DNA from: Perkinsus chesapeaki
Taxonomy: Eukaryota; Perkinsozoa; Perkinsida; Perkinsidae
Direction: 5' to 3'
Length of the DNA stretch: 64,000 bases
Assembly: GCA_013115145.1 (NCBI GenBank)
Contig: JAAPAO010000018.1
Coordinates: 62,001 to 126,000 of the forward strand
Under the pieces are notes generated by a model that worked only from the letters and a program-made list of their open reading frames with translations, searched no databases and was not told the origin of the DNA. The position numbers were made by a program, and so were the translations under genes. Positions 23,616 through 34,879 of the stretch are shown here, piece by piece (the first letter of the stretch is position 1; the number at the start of each line of letters is the position of its first letter).

Positions 23616-23879
23616 TGCCGTGTGATTTGTTGCGTTGCTTCCTAGTAACCGAGCTGAACTATACAAGTATGAGGTAAAGCTACTGTGGCAATGAGCCTGG
23701 ACAGCACACGCAGTTCAAGACCTGCAACCGCAATTCGATTGGGGCGGCATATGTGAGCTATTTCAATCGTTCGCCTCTTATTCGGTAATAACGTATCTGC
23801 CAGTACTCCTGTGAGCATAAGCCAAACTACTTCTCTGAGGTAAGTGGACATTATTTGCACCTTTGCGCATCAATGCATT

Positions 23880-24262
23880 ATTCGTTTAGTTTGTGCAGAG
23901 TAACTCAGTTCAACACAACAATCAATTCCTAGCTGAAGCTCTGTCCTGCATAATAAACATGAACCGTCACATTCGCCGCCATACAACAATTGAACTTATG
24001 GCCGAAAACTTGTCGATCGCTGTCCAGGTTATACGATAATCATTTGACTGGTCTGGTTCGACTTGCCATCTCATCCAAGTGATGCCTGAAAACATCAACC
24101 TACCAAACTTCCCTTCCTGAGGTTATCTTTTCCTAGAAGAATGGTAAAGGCTCACATTGTCTGTCATTAATGCTCTTCTCCTGGATTTCCTCAGCACTGA
24201 GCAAACCGTTAACATAAACGGACTTACTTTCGACGACGATCTTATGGTTCAACGAGTTTTGC
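23880..24262 (+). CDS. Unrecognised exons, plus strand
   Basis: Two coding-like pieces: FLAEALSCIINMNRHIRRHT continuing to LSIAVQ before a possible donor near 24028, and NALLLDFLSTEQTVNINGLT continuing to VLLERFE, ending near 24269. They look helical. I cannot join them cleanly or name a family. They may belong to a gene following the NHL gene. Confidence 0.3.
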
Positions 24263-24269
24263 TGGAAAG

Positions 24270-25860
24270 GTTTGAGTAATCTACATGCCTTGGAGCCCGT
24301 GGAGGATGAACAGCTCACCCACGATCCTTGCAGTGCCCGCCAGACATCTCCTATCGATTGCAACGGTGGGAGAGACCCTACCGAGCTGAAACGCAGACGC
24401 GTCAACGTATCCTTCTTTACATCGTCGCCTGACCAATACTTTCGGTTGGATAGGCTAAGAGTCTCCCTAAGACATACTGCTGGTCTCCTGATCCTTGTCT
24501 TTTTTCTCATGAGTCATTCCGCCTTTCGCGTCTACTCTGTTGTGATCGGGTTGTGGGTCACTAGAAATCTTGATACATATGTCGGAGGAAAGGCTGTCGC
24601 ATGCATCTGATGCACAATTATTTATCTATCATTATGGTCTACACTGCAAGGTGTGAAGGTAAGCGCCATTCGTGACAGCAACGAAACTATCTAAAAATGT
24701 GCGCCGTTGAAACAACAACAGCGCTGTGCCGTCGCTGGTGACTCCAGGCATCAGACGTATTTTCCAACCAAGCCGCACCTGGCGGTCTTCCGATTATTCG
24801 TTGTCCACTTTCACGCAGTGTCAAGCAGCGAATCGCGGGATCTGCGCTCATTGTCATCATTTGCCTAAAGCACCACAGGATCTATTGGCCGTGACGCCCA
24901 CATAAAGCTGTACCACTGGTTCCTTTCCATATCCGTTCGCCGTTTTCTGAGGTTAACCAGGACAGCCAAATCATCATGCAGGCTGGTGGCTCGATCGATC
25001 TCCATCGTGGCGGGTATAATTCTCTCGGTGAGAGACTTACTCAGCCTTTTTCGTCCTTCTAAGACGGTTTTCCGCCTGACGACTCACAAAGCCTCAGACC
25101 AGAAACAGCAACGCTTTCCTGACCAGCTGGCTTCCTGGGCATACGAACGTTCCATCTTCTCCAACTCGTAACACTCTTCCAGCATCTTCCACTTCCTTTC
25201 AGACCGGCTGCGAATTCTCTTCAGTTTACTGCAGAATCTGCTCGCCATGGTAACAAATCGTCTCATTGATACCTGCCAACTTCATCGCATGATGAACACC
25301 CTTCCATCTCTCCTCTATCGAAAATGTTCCGCAATTTTAACAGCTTCTTCCCAGCGTATTTCTCGCGTTGTATGACAGCACTTTCGTATCTATAAAACAC
25401 AGTTGGTCGTGCCCAGTCTCGCTCTCTGCACGCTTTCTCTTCCTTGACTATCGTGCCATGCACGACTGCTGTGCGGATTGCCTGAAATACTCGGTATCTG
25501 TGCAGAAGCGAGAACGCGCGACCGCTGCTCTAATCCTTATACTTCCACATGTCGTCCAACTGCAGTGTGAAGCAGTTATCGGCTGTCGCGTTCACTGTAG
25601 GTAAGAGACCGAGCCTGTGGGCGACTCCTTGGGACCGGATGTTGTCGTTTCGACAGTAAATTAGGAGCTCTGTCACATTATCGCCCTCACAGAGCTCTCG
25701 TTTGACCTAAAAATGCCTCAAACATCAAGTTTAATCTCGAATCCTCAAGCAGCTTGCTGAACGTAGCCCTACAAAGTCGAGCATAACTATAACAGCTGTG
25801 GTGACAAGCCCTTTTCCCTCTGCCCATTGTGCAAGCCAATATGAGACATCCAGAAATTGA
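24270..25860. other. Unresolved coding-like region
   Basis: Short open frames on both strands. On the minus strand, KWKMLEECYELEKMERSYAQ (about 25110-25200) and YESAVIQREKYAGKKLLKLR (about 25310-25400) look like helical exons. On the plus strand, 24470-24570 encodes a hydrophobic segment. Strand and gene limits cannot be decided by eye. Confidence 0.3.
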
Positions 25861-27320
25861 TAGGGAGTATCAGTTTTGGGGCAGACCCGACCGAACTTCT
25901 CGAACCTGTCGTGACAGTTGAGGTGTGAAAACCCGCTCGACTGGTAACCATATCATTCCGGCCAGCTTCCGTGTCCCGTCTTCTGCGTCAAGCCATATCC
26001 CACTGTAGTAGGCGAGCTTGTCAATGAGTAGCTGCTTCCATTTTACTATGCATTCCTGAACCTCCCTCTTGTGCACATACCTAGAAAAGCTGGTAGCCCT
26101 TTCCCTGATGGATGTCGATGTTACTGAGTTATATCACTCCTTCGAATGCCCGTATCTCTCAGTCGGTCGCGGTTAGCTCTGAGGGTCCTAATGTCAACTC
26201 TTCGTGGATTCTCGATCCTCTTGTCAAGCCTACTCCTTGAGAATCTTCCAGTCATCCATCACCAGAGGTTGGCAGTAGAACTGCGTGGCGCCCAAAGGCA
26301 CTTTCCAGGCCTTGAAGGTCCCGTCATTCTCAAGACACTTGGGAATGTCCTGAGCCGGACACCTACAGGAGATGGTGAGCAGCGTGTGGTGTTGGCTGAG
26401 ACCCCTCACTTTAAGCACAAGCCATCAGGAGGTAGAAGCCTCGGGGGCGTCGAGCTCGCACCAATGAAGAGGACGCCATCAGATGTCCCAAGGATCATCA
26501 TCAGACACGGTGGTCGAGAGTGAATCCCCGTGTCAGTGATAATAATCATCGGTACCTTGGGAACGAGGCAATGTCACACGCTCATAGGGGGCTCTCCTTT
26601 GAGGTTCTCCACAGGTGCTACTTTGAAGCATGGTCGAATATACATTTAACACACGGATGAGACGATCGCTGTACTAACCTCCTGGAGCGCCCCATCCGTG
26701 GGAAGGTGGAGAGTGCCCGTGCCTTCCTCTACGATCCAGACGTGATCTAACGATACTTCTTCATCGAGCCCCGAGATATTCGACATCGGCCGTCGGACCA
26801 GAAATCTGGAAGGACATTGCGATTGTTTTAATTGCGATAGCATCGGGAGCGCCGGCTCAGAGGCTGGAGGAGAGGCGAAAGCACTCCTGTGAAGAGCAGC
26901 GTGGGACTTTCAAGCGAACTGCCACAATCGTGAGTGTGAGAGTTGATTCAGGCAGAGGGAGCCGAATGACTCACATATCAATATTGCATTTCCCGTCAAT
27001 ATTTAGAGTGAGCCTTGCAAGTTCATCATGCAAGAACTCAACCTGATCGATAGATCATTGGTTTGGCTTTATCATTTCGACCTCAGCTTCCTCCACTGCA
27101 GCCTCTTGAACGGACATGAGAACTTTGTAAACTTGTTCAATGTGACTTGATTCCGCAAAAACCCGCATATAATGGCGGAACTGCCACACGGCAAGAGGCC
27201 AGTCAATGACTGGCGATCATGGTCGAGCATTGGGCCTACGGATGTAGTAGGACTTCCATATGCCTCGATACGCAAGTTAAGTTGTGTAGGTTCTTCCTTG
27301 GCAGATCCACGGCTTCGCTG
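25861..27320 (-). CDS. Unrecognised minus-strand exons, perhaps continuing the sirtuin transcript
   Basis: Coding-like pieces on the minus strand: LNLRIEAYGSPTTSVGPMLD (about 27180-27270), VLMSVQEAAVEEAEVEMIKP (about 27060-27120), VEFLHDELARLTLNIDGKCN (about 26980-27040), SLDHVWIVEEGTGTLHLPTD (about 26700-26760) and KWKQLLIDKLAYYSGIWLDA (about 25980-26040). Many have plausible short introns between them. They follow the sirtuin on the same strand and could be its extension or a separate gene. No domain recognised. Confidence 0.3.
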
Positions 27321-27329
27321 GTACACAAC

Positions 27330-29170
27330 GTCTGTGAGGGATATCGAATCATTTTGGAGCTGATAGGCTTACCTTCTTCCTGATCATGGCTGGGCTCGAC
27401 TGGGAGGAAGGATCCAAGTTGGATGGAGGCTCGATGTGGCCCTAGCGGGGCACCTGGGGTCTCGGCCTGTTAGAAAACGAAGTCGAGGAAGCGTATCTTT
27501 CTAACATATGCATACTTGCGATGCCTGGAGACTGTCGGTGAGCTTAGGAGCCCTCTCGGGTTTAAAGGTAAGTTCTGCCACTTCATCATCAATGACAAGC
27601 TCCTGCGGGAGGATCCCATCTTCACGTTGCTGGTGCGATACAACTCTCTCCCAAAGCAAAGTGGGCTGCACGACGCTTCGTAATACAGTTGGAACTGCTT
27701 GTTTACATTCCTAATGTGGGCTTCAACACCTTTCATCTCGAGCTCGATTAGCTCTTCCAGCCACCCACACATCTCGCTTAGCCGAGTAATCGAAGCGTCA
27801 CAGTCACCTAAATCTTCGGTTCCTGGTCACCTAGCCCTGAGCCAGGCATACCAAGCATTGCTACGTCACGGTAGTTGTCGTCCAGGTGGAAGCGGAAGCC
27901 TCTGTTACCAAAAGTGGGAGGGTTCAAAGGATCGGCCAACCTAAAGGGAACATAGCACGGCCACAATCGAAGTGTTCCAACAAGCCAGCGGGCTCTTTAT
28001 TGATGAGAACGCGAGGTGTGGACCGAGGTACAGAGCCAATGAGGCCGGCAAAAGGCATAACTCTGAGTGAAGTGCCCATCACGATGAGGAGATCACAACT
28101 GGGAAAATCATCCAAAACCAGCTCCCGGTAACTGGCAACCGAAACTATATGAGCTGCCACAGAGAAGCCGTACTGGTCTTTTATTTTCTCTTTGAAAAAG
28201 GTCACGTCTGGCTTCACTAACCCTTGGCAGTTTAAACATCGAGGAGGAGTCACCCGTTCCGAATCCTTATTCGATATCCTAGCCCGATACCTGCTGTGCA
28301 CAATTTGTGCTGCACAAGCAGAACAAGCGATGACACTCACCATCGGATATCATGCTGTGAGTTGCAATCAATGCAATGACAGTCCGAGAACGAGCCATGC
28401 CAGAAGACCACCTTTTCTGATGTCAAGCCGCACCCGTGCTCGAGACCGTCTATGTTTTGGGTATATACCCTAATCTTCCGATACGAGAGAAGAATTCGGT
28501 ATGAGAGCTCGCCTGCCTGAGTAACATTCCTTTCTTCTCTAGGAGTCTTATGAAATAGTGTGCTCTTGTTGGTAAGTACTGCCCAGGGAAAAGGTCTGGT
28601 ACTAAAGTCGTGAAGGGTTCAGGATTGCCTTTAAAGTAACTGATACACAATGTGGGTAACATACACGGTTCAGCAAGATGCAGGTAACCACTCTCGAGAT
28701 TAGGAAGGCGGAATGTAGCGATCGCGGAAGCTGGACTGAAGGTGACTTCACGAAACATGACAATCAACAACAACCTCACTGTATCGCGATAATATTTCGA
28801 GGAAATGCGGTTTAGCTAGCAATACACTGAATTGCGAAGTTAATAGCTTCAAGTGGTCATTCATGCTGTAATGTGAACCGGCGAGATACATCCCAAACTG
28901 GATACTTTATGTCAAACATAGCCTCTGGGCGGGGTAGGTCGAAGTGACCAAGTCTGGCATAGAGCCCACTAGTGGGGGATCGGAAGTCGGGTATCCCAGA
29001 CGAAACGGAGATCCCAGCCCCTGCCATTACGATGATGCGACCTAGCAGACAGGAGTAACGGTGCTGTGGTTAGCGACTCCGACTGGAGGTAGCTTACGGC
29101 AAGCCCCTGACTTGAGTAGTTCTGTCAGACTCCTTGGTCCAGGCCTCAACCCAAGAAGTGCCGAGCTGCG
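27330..29170 (-). CDS. SIRT2-type NAD-dependent protein deacylase with C-terminal extension
   Basis: Sir2-family enzyme removing acyl groups from lysine with NAD. The sequence gives LTELLKSGAC, then RRIIVMAGAGISVSSGIPDF and RSPTSGLYARLG (NAD-binding GAGIS and PDFR, about 28950-29035). After a 266-nt intron comes YFKGNPEPF...HYFIRLLEKKG (28639-28517), then YTQNIDGLEHG...VVFWHGSF (catalytic His, 28469-28341), zinc cysteines CHCIDC and CLNC, VKPDVTFF and LLIVMGTSLRV...PRVLINKE. C-terminal SIRT2-like blocks are YRDVAMLG and GDCDASITRLSEMCGWLEEL. The intron at 28470-28516 is GC-AG. After the core the frame continues through LLWERVVSHQQREDGILPQE and AETPGAPLGPHRASIQLG, an extension absent from human SIRT2. 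The first exon is unresolved. All catalytic motifs are present. Confidence 0.9.
28470..28516 (-). other. GC-AG intron in the sirtuin gene
   Basis: Exon ends ...CTCAG, the intron starts GCAGGC and ends GATTAG. Joining gives LLRVYTQNID, matching the conserved LLRCYTQNID of SIRT2. No GT donor nearby keeps this match. Confidence 0.8.
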
Positions 29171-29280
29171 TCTTAAGGGGATGGGTATAGACACAGGCTG
29201 AGCAGCGAGCAGCGAGGTCGAGGTATTTCCATATAATACGAGATTATGCAGTTGTCCGAAATACTAGCATTGTCACGTCT

Positions 29281-30040
29281 TTAGTATGCCACCTCTGACA
29301 TTCGCTTCGCAGCATGTGGAAGCTCCGGGGGAGAGAAAGACTCTACTTCAAAGTTCTGTCCCTCAATCAGTGCTCGGGGATGAGTGTGAAGCGAGCTGAA
29401 AATGTACGGGAATATATGGCGAGTATAGCAAGCAATCACGTTTGCTCTCCAAGCTGGGTTGTTATTCTGTATCTGACATGCGTGCGTTGAGCAAGTAGTT
29501 GAGCTTCGAAGAGTCCTCACGCGAAATACGCCTCCACATGGGTTCTCTCGCTGGAGCGTATCGATAGAACGCTTTCAATTCGCCCACTGCATGGTCCAAT
29601 GATTTCACTGACCTTTTCTGGAGGGTTAGTACTAATAAGTATCCTGCGAAGGTCAGGTTGAAAGTTTGAGTTACCGTGCCCGAAACTGGTAGCAGCCCTA
29701 CCACTGTCCAGCTGACCGTGAGTCTTTGCGCGCCATTGGCCGGAGGCACTCCATTACGCCGAACGAATACTTCCTAGCGAGATCCATCGACGTCGACTTG
29801 GCAAGCAGAAGGAGAGCATCGAGCACCCCGAAATCCAAAAACTGAATTTCACACAATGGACTCGGTCGGCTCGGTAAGAGGTCACCAAGTCGAGTCCGCG
29901 GGCCGATTTACTGGGTACCACATTGAGGCTCACCTGAGTGTGCAAAGCCGATGAATCCTTACGCGAAGGATGTGCCACCAGTTTGGAGTTCCTACCCGAA
30001 GGTCTTCTGGATTCGCGATTTCGGCAGTGACCCATTCGAT
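29281..30040 (-). CDS. Unrecognised minus-strand gene
   Basis: Coding-like segments: TFNLTFAGYLLVLTLQKRSV followed by KSLDHAVGELKAFYRYAPAR (29470-29690), then, after a probable intron, AWRANVIACYTRHIFPYIFS and EVESFSPPELPHAAKRMSEV to a stop at 29281. Composition looks real, but I recognise no family. Upstream pieces to 30172 are doubtful because a 102-codon plus-strand frame (29951-30259) is equally plausible there. Confidence 0.35.
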
Positions 30041-30647
30041 GGCCGACCGAGTATACAGGCTTCGCGACCGACCGTCAGAGATGGGTTCATTGAAAGGGTC
30101 CACACACGTCCAGAGCAAATTAGAACTATCAAGTTCACAAGTTTGGCAAATGACAGCCACGACGCAGTTCACGCTACCGTTGAGGATTTGAGTGGCAGGC
30201 TATTCCCGTTGATTCATCGGCACGGGAACGAAATATGTCGTATCTATCACAGGCCGTGAATGTCGACTCAGGCTGATGCTGACATGAATATTAGCGAGGA
30301 CGTCGATATCTTACATTTCTTCCAATTGCCTGCTAAAGCCGTTACATGCAGGGCCGCATAGCACCACACGTATCTTAAGATGAAGACAGCAACCAGGGCT
30401 AAAATGCTCTACTCGTTATCTACCCGATCCTTCATCTGATTGTAACGGATTAGCTCTTCTATTCGGATACGCGCTAGTCTGACGAAAAGAGGCACGCAAG
30501 CTTCACTTGGGTAGTCGGCCTTCGCCTCTCACTCTGCCATAGCGCTTGTACCAAGTGTCCAGTTCAGCGAAATGAATCCATTATCGGTGTTAATCGGCTC
30601 TCTACATCTTTCCAATGTACTCTTCCACGTAGCAAGTCGCGTCCACT
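30041..30647. other. Region without a supported gene
   Basis: Contains the competing plus frame 29951-30259 (FWIRDFGSDPFDG...) and otherwise stop-rich DNA. No RNA gene or repeat seen. Confidence 0.35.
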
Positions 30648-32106
30648 CTATCTGATTATGCTGCGTTCTGGGGACTTTCGCATTGAGACTCGGCGACCCA
30701 CATGTGACTTTGAAGGTTTAAAACAAACATATAAAAAGACCCTGTTGGTCATGAAGATTTTGCCAGATGGCGAGATTGCAAGCCTTGAGGATGACAGCTC
30801 GCACTCATGACAGACTAGGTCCTCCAGCAGCGCGTCTGATGAATCATCGCTTTGTGTTTCAACTAGTGCTTGCCAGCTCACACCTCGTACGAGCTCACAA
30901 AAAGGAGTTCTTTCTTCTGAGGGTACCCCACTAATCGAGACATATGCCCCACCGGCTTTGAGAACTCTTTTCACTTGCCCGATCGCGGCCGTAGCGATGG
31001 AAGCGTTGTCCTTACTATAGAGAATGCAGTCCATAAGACCTAGGCAGATAAATAGAATACATCGTGGCTTCACAGACGACTCTAACCTTTATCTACGACC
31101 AAAGAAAAGTGTCCGCCAGGGAGATCGTGTGCTTCCGCAAAGCCTTGTTGATAGTTAACACCGTCCCGGGGATGCGATTCCACTGAAGAATCCCTCGACG
31201 TTTTAAGAGTGAGTTTTGCGTGAGGTAACAGAACAGCGCCCTGGGAGCAAAAAACCTACCCATTCCGGCAATCGCTGTATCGCTCGCATCCATAGCTGTG
31301 ACCTGACAACCAAACGTCATCAGCTTGTTCTCGGTGGATCGGGGTGGAAATAGCAAACAAGTGCAAGTCTAATAAGCAATAAATAGAAAGCTTTCACCAT
31401 GCTTACCGCTGTGTATCCGATGGTTATGAGCTCTTGAGGTAGTCTACTATTACCACAGCCAAGAACCTGATGGTATAAGGCTGATATCCAAATTGGGTAA
31501 TTCAGCTGGGCTAGGCTATCTACAGGGGCTCGGAACCCCACCTTCGGATAGAAGGTTTTCACAACCGATTAAGTGTTGCCCAAGTGTTACCAGGGCGTTG
31601 GCGTCCCTGCAATCATATGATAGCCTCGTAGCAGTCTCGAAGCCGTCATCGCTGAAAATTTGGTCGCTAGTAGGCGTCGGCAACGAGCGTGAAGATATAG
31701 GCTCCAGTCTGTCAAAATGCAATTACGTGCATACTGAACTTCAGTTACTTAAGTATATGTACTGTATGATATATGTTACTACCACACCACCCGCTAGTGT
31801 GATCTACACCATGGAAAGGTTACTCTAGCCCAGTATAAGTACAAGTAAAATACCGTGATGAGGACAAAGAACATTCCGTGACGGATACGCATGGTACCTT
31901 GGTCTAAGTATATCGTTGAAGTCGGCCTGTATCTCACTGAATGACGCGAGCCACTCGAAATCGCTGCCGAAAACACCTTTTTGGTAAGCGGCTTCCCACT
32001 GGGCGCAGTCAATCAAATTCGAGAAGTGTCGCTCGACCTGAGCCCATGCAAGCAGTGTAAAGATCGTCAAATAAACTCGACTGGCCAATGCTATGGTCAT
32101 ACGCAC
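30648..32106 (-). CDS. METTL13/EEF1AKMT-like methyltransferase with hydrophobic N-terminus
   Basis: Class I SAM-dependent methyltransferase related to the METTL13 / EEF1AKMT4 group, which methylate eEF1A lysine or its N-terminus. The first exon (to about 31886) has a hydrophobic start (MRMTIALASRVYLTIFTLLA) and then the family box WEAAYQKGVFGSDFEWLASF. Motif I is VLGCGNSRLPQELITIGY (about 31410-31470), ended by a GTAAGC donor. The acidic strand reads VTAMDASDTAIAGMG (about 31255-31300). The family block HFSLVVDKG, LMDCILYSKDN lies at about 31020-31130, and VKRVLKAGGAYVSIS at about 30930-30970. The N-terminal hydrophobic stretch is unusual for this family and may be a signal anchor. Exon edges between 31310 and 31880 are approximate. 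Confidence 0.75.
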
Positions 32107-33321
32107 GGTAACGTTCGCTCGAGTGTTGTGGTACGTACGTCCGCCACTATGTTATGCTCTTTGGATGGTGTGGAGCTATGGCTCAGCCTATATCGCGGCT
32201 TAAACTTCTGGCTCATGTAAACGGAGTAACAATTATACACCGACCGTACTGGGGCAAGGCCCGCATCGCGTCAGTACTCCAACGGAACTGTAATTCGTTA
32301 CAGACGGTAGGCATCTTTCTAGGCACGCGCTTTGTCATCCAGGCTCGTGTTCAGCGCTTTTGTGTTCTTTCTACAGTTATAAAGAATCGATTGAACACGG
32401 GCATCACGTGCCTGTTGCACATACACTCATACAGTGCGGAATTATTGTGGTATCTTCTGATACGAAATAGAGTACCAGTACAGCGGTGTGACACAGCTCT
32501 ATGAAAAGAAAGCTACCTACATCTACGGACGAATGAGGTTGCCCGCAATCGTTGCAAGATACTGGGTTACAGCGAGACCGGATTTGCGGAGCTCTCCATT
32601 AACCGCGCTAATTCAACACTAATTGCGAGGGAATAAACATGAAATCACAGATATTTGGCACATCGTTGAAGTAAGGACCCATGAAATATCCACAGCTAAG
32701 GAGCATGCGTAATGCACGGAGCCGAGAGGTAGATAACTGGAGTGTTCCTTCAATCGAGACACGCTTCGTAATTTAACGTAACTCAGTAGCTTATAGCAGC
32801 GGATTCACCATTAAATGCCATCACTGTAACATCTGTAGGACACAGTGTACGGCCTGACCACTGGGGGAACTCAACATGACTACGGGTAGAGATATATGAG
32901 AGAAAAAACAATGAGCAATGAACAGCCGAGAGCGTGCGTACAACTAATCGCTAACGCTCATAGCTAATGGCTGCCCGCACGCATACTCACCACTAACAGC
33001 GCGCTTGGCCGCACAACAGCATAGTATAATACTCAGAAAACGAAACTTCATTTGCCTGTGTATCAAAACTTGACCCCCTGCGCAAGCTTCTACCCCCGTA
33101 GAATCCTCTCGATTCAACTCAGAATGAACAACAAAACCCTTATAGACGGAAACGCACGCAGATTGGGGACAGCGCAACATGTTCGCCCTGTCACCGAGCG
33201 TGGCACAGCTACGAGCGGCTTTCGATGAACAAAAGGTCACGTGTTGAATTGTGGTGGAAATTTGACTCGTACAGCACACGAAGAACTGTATCCCATTGTG
33301 GTTTGTAGTTAGCTGAAAGTC
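32107..33321. other. Intergenic stretch
   Basis: No supported gene. A long minus-strand frame reaching in from 33771 is the shadow of the secreted-protein gene at 33322. I see no repeat or RNA gene. Confidence 0.4.
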
Positions 33322-34122
33322 GTGATGCTCCATTGTCTCACCATCATCATTGCTGTCACTGCTACCTTCGGTATTGTGCGTGGGCAGTATGTGGATAGCA
33401 CTATTCCCGAAGGCCGCTATGTGGATAGTAACAACCAATCTCAGTTTCGTGTATATGCTGAACAGAGTATTGACGGCTATTTGGCAACCGACACGTTTAA
33501 ATTTCTCTTCTTTTACGTACGTTATGTTGTGGACCAAACAACAGGCAAGATGAGCCTCGAGGGTGAGCCCTTCCGGAGGGATCCTGGAAAGTTCCCATTC
33601 GCCTTTCCCCTTTGGACGATGAGCTATAATAGGAGCTTGAGGGAGGTCCATCTTACCGCGTATACGTATCGTGTACGCTTTCGGTTGGTCACTAACAAAA
33701 CTGTATATCATGATGATAGGGAGGTTCTCTCGACCACTCCTAGCCCTACAATATCTTATCTGGTTCAGCATCTCCCCCTCGACAAGCCACTTTGCCTGTC
33801 CAGGGAAGTCCCCACGATGCCTTTCGACCCGTCAAGGTTCACTTTTGGATCCAAGCATCTTAGCGGTATCCTAAATTATAACGATTTGGTATGGGCAAAC
33901 ATTCGTGATATGAAGTATAGCCTACGGAAACGCTCCGATGGAGCCATATACGTGATACCCGATTTCCCGCCTTATTATCGGTTCCCATTTATGTACTTCA
34001 ACTTCACATTGGAATATCATACCACGACGAGCTCACTGATGATGGCCACTAAAAACGCAGTGCACCACCCAGATGGGTCAACGGTCCCCCAGCGAAGAGT
34101 TTTCAATGCCGGCGCGTGCTGA
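33322..34122 (+). CDS. Secreted protein of unknown function
   Basis: Single-exon frame of 266 codons with a signal peptide (MMLHCLTIIIAVTATFGIVR, then GQ) and several N-glycosylation sequons (NQS, NRS, NKT, NFT). The mature protein begins with a near-repeat, QYVDSTIPEGRYVDS, and is rich in aromatic residues and beta-prone stretches (YTYRVRFRLVTNKTVYHD). It has few cysteines. No family recognised; probably lineage-specific. A 275-codon antisense frame overlaps it but lacks such features. It is followed by about 500 bp without a gene before the retrotransposon. Confidence 0.65.
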   Translation: MMLHCLTIIIAVTATFGIVRGQYVDSTIPEGRYVDSNNQSQFRVYAEQSIDGYLATDTFKFLFFYVRYVVDQTTGKMSLEGEPFRRDPGKFPFAFPLWTMSYNRSLREVHLTAYTYRVRFRLVTNKTVYHDDREVLSTTPSPTISYLVQHLPLDKPLCLSREVPTMPFDPSRFTFGSKHLSGILNYNDLVWANIRDMKYSLRKRSDGAIYVIPDFPPYYRFPFMYFNFTLEYHTTTSSLMMATKNAVHHPDGSTVPQRRVFNAGAC

Positions 34123-34632
34123 TGCTCGACCGGGAAACTGATTGCATATTCGTCATTCAGCTCGACCTCGAGTCTGAGAATTTTATCATAGGACTTCTAT
34201 AATGATTCATTATTATCGCACAAGCTCGCTAAATACCGGGCTTCCTTCTTCGTATACGGGAGCTTAGAAGCTTGGTGGCTCGGTAGCGGTTCATCATAGC
34301 CACGATGTTATGGTTTATGTGTAGCCCTCAACCATTGATACTCGACACCTATCTGACTCCTTATCGAGGTTCGTCTGCATCAACGCTGAGAGCCGAGAGA
34401 GCGTTTCATGTACGGTCTTCGTAGTTGTGCTGGTCACCTTCGCTACGAAGTTTGCGTAGTCACACCTATGCTCGCCAAGACTGTTTTTTGAACCTTACTC
34501 TCAGCTTCGAGCTGAAGTGTAACCTTGGATTACACCGGGCACCGAACTTCACCGGAAACAGTTTGCAGTGGGGAGGGACTACGAAGACGAATTCTCAAGA
34601 CGGTTTGCACCTGAGAGGGGTTGCGTCACGTA
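34123..34632. other. Gap between the secreted-protein gene and the retrotransposon
   Basis: No convincing gene. Ends in the CGTA target site of the LTR element. Confidence 0.4.
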
Positions 34633-34785
34633 TGTAACACAATTGTAACACAATATTGTTGATTACTGTCCCTAGTATCATTAAGCTAAGCTATGGCTAA
34701 GTCCTTATTTATATACTAGCATTATTATACTCAAATATATATTATCCAATATTATAGGATATTGAGTTGTTCCCTTTGGGTAACA
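34633..34785 (+). repeat. 5' LTR
   Basis: Begins with a direct repeat of TGTAACACAAT. It has a TATA-like TTATTTATATAC at 34706-34717, which may drive the element. Confidence 0.97.
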
Positions 34786-34787
34786 TT

Positions 34788-34800
34788 TGGTAGCAGCTCC
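34788..34800 (+). other. Primer binding site
   Basis: TGGTAGCAGCTCC, two bases after the LTR. The first nine bases complement the 3' end of eukaryotic initiator tRNA-Met (...CUGCUACCA). Confidence 0.75.
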
Positions 34801-34879
34801 TTGTTAAGACTTCGCCCTCTTTAACGCCATTTACTGATACTATTGGTTTCTCTGGTTACATATTGTGATATTATATACG

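Noticed and set aside
28640-28779. A minus-strand frame (AIATFRLPN...) looked like a sirtuin whose NAD-binding PDFR loop had decayed.
   Set aside because: The intact GAGIS and PDFR exon was found at about 28906-29035, joined by a 266-nt intron; the odd frame is intron read-through.
32944-33771. 275-codon minus-strand frame.
   Set aside because: It is antisense to a plus-strand gene with signal peptide and glycosylation sites, and its own composition is not protein-like.
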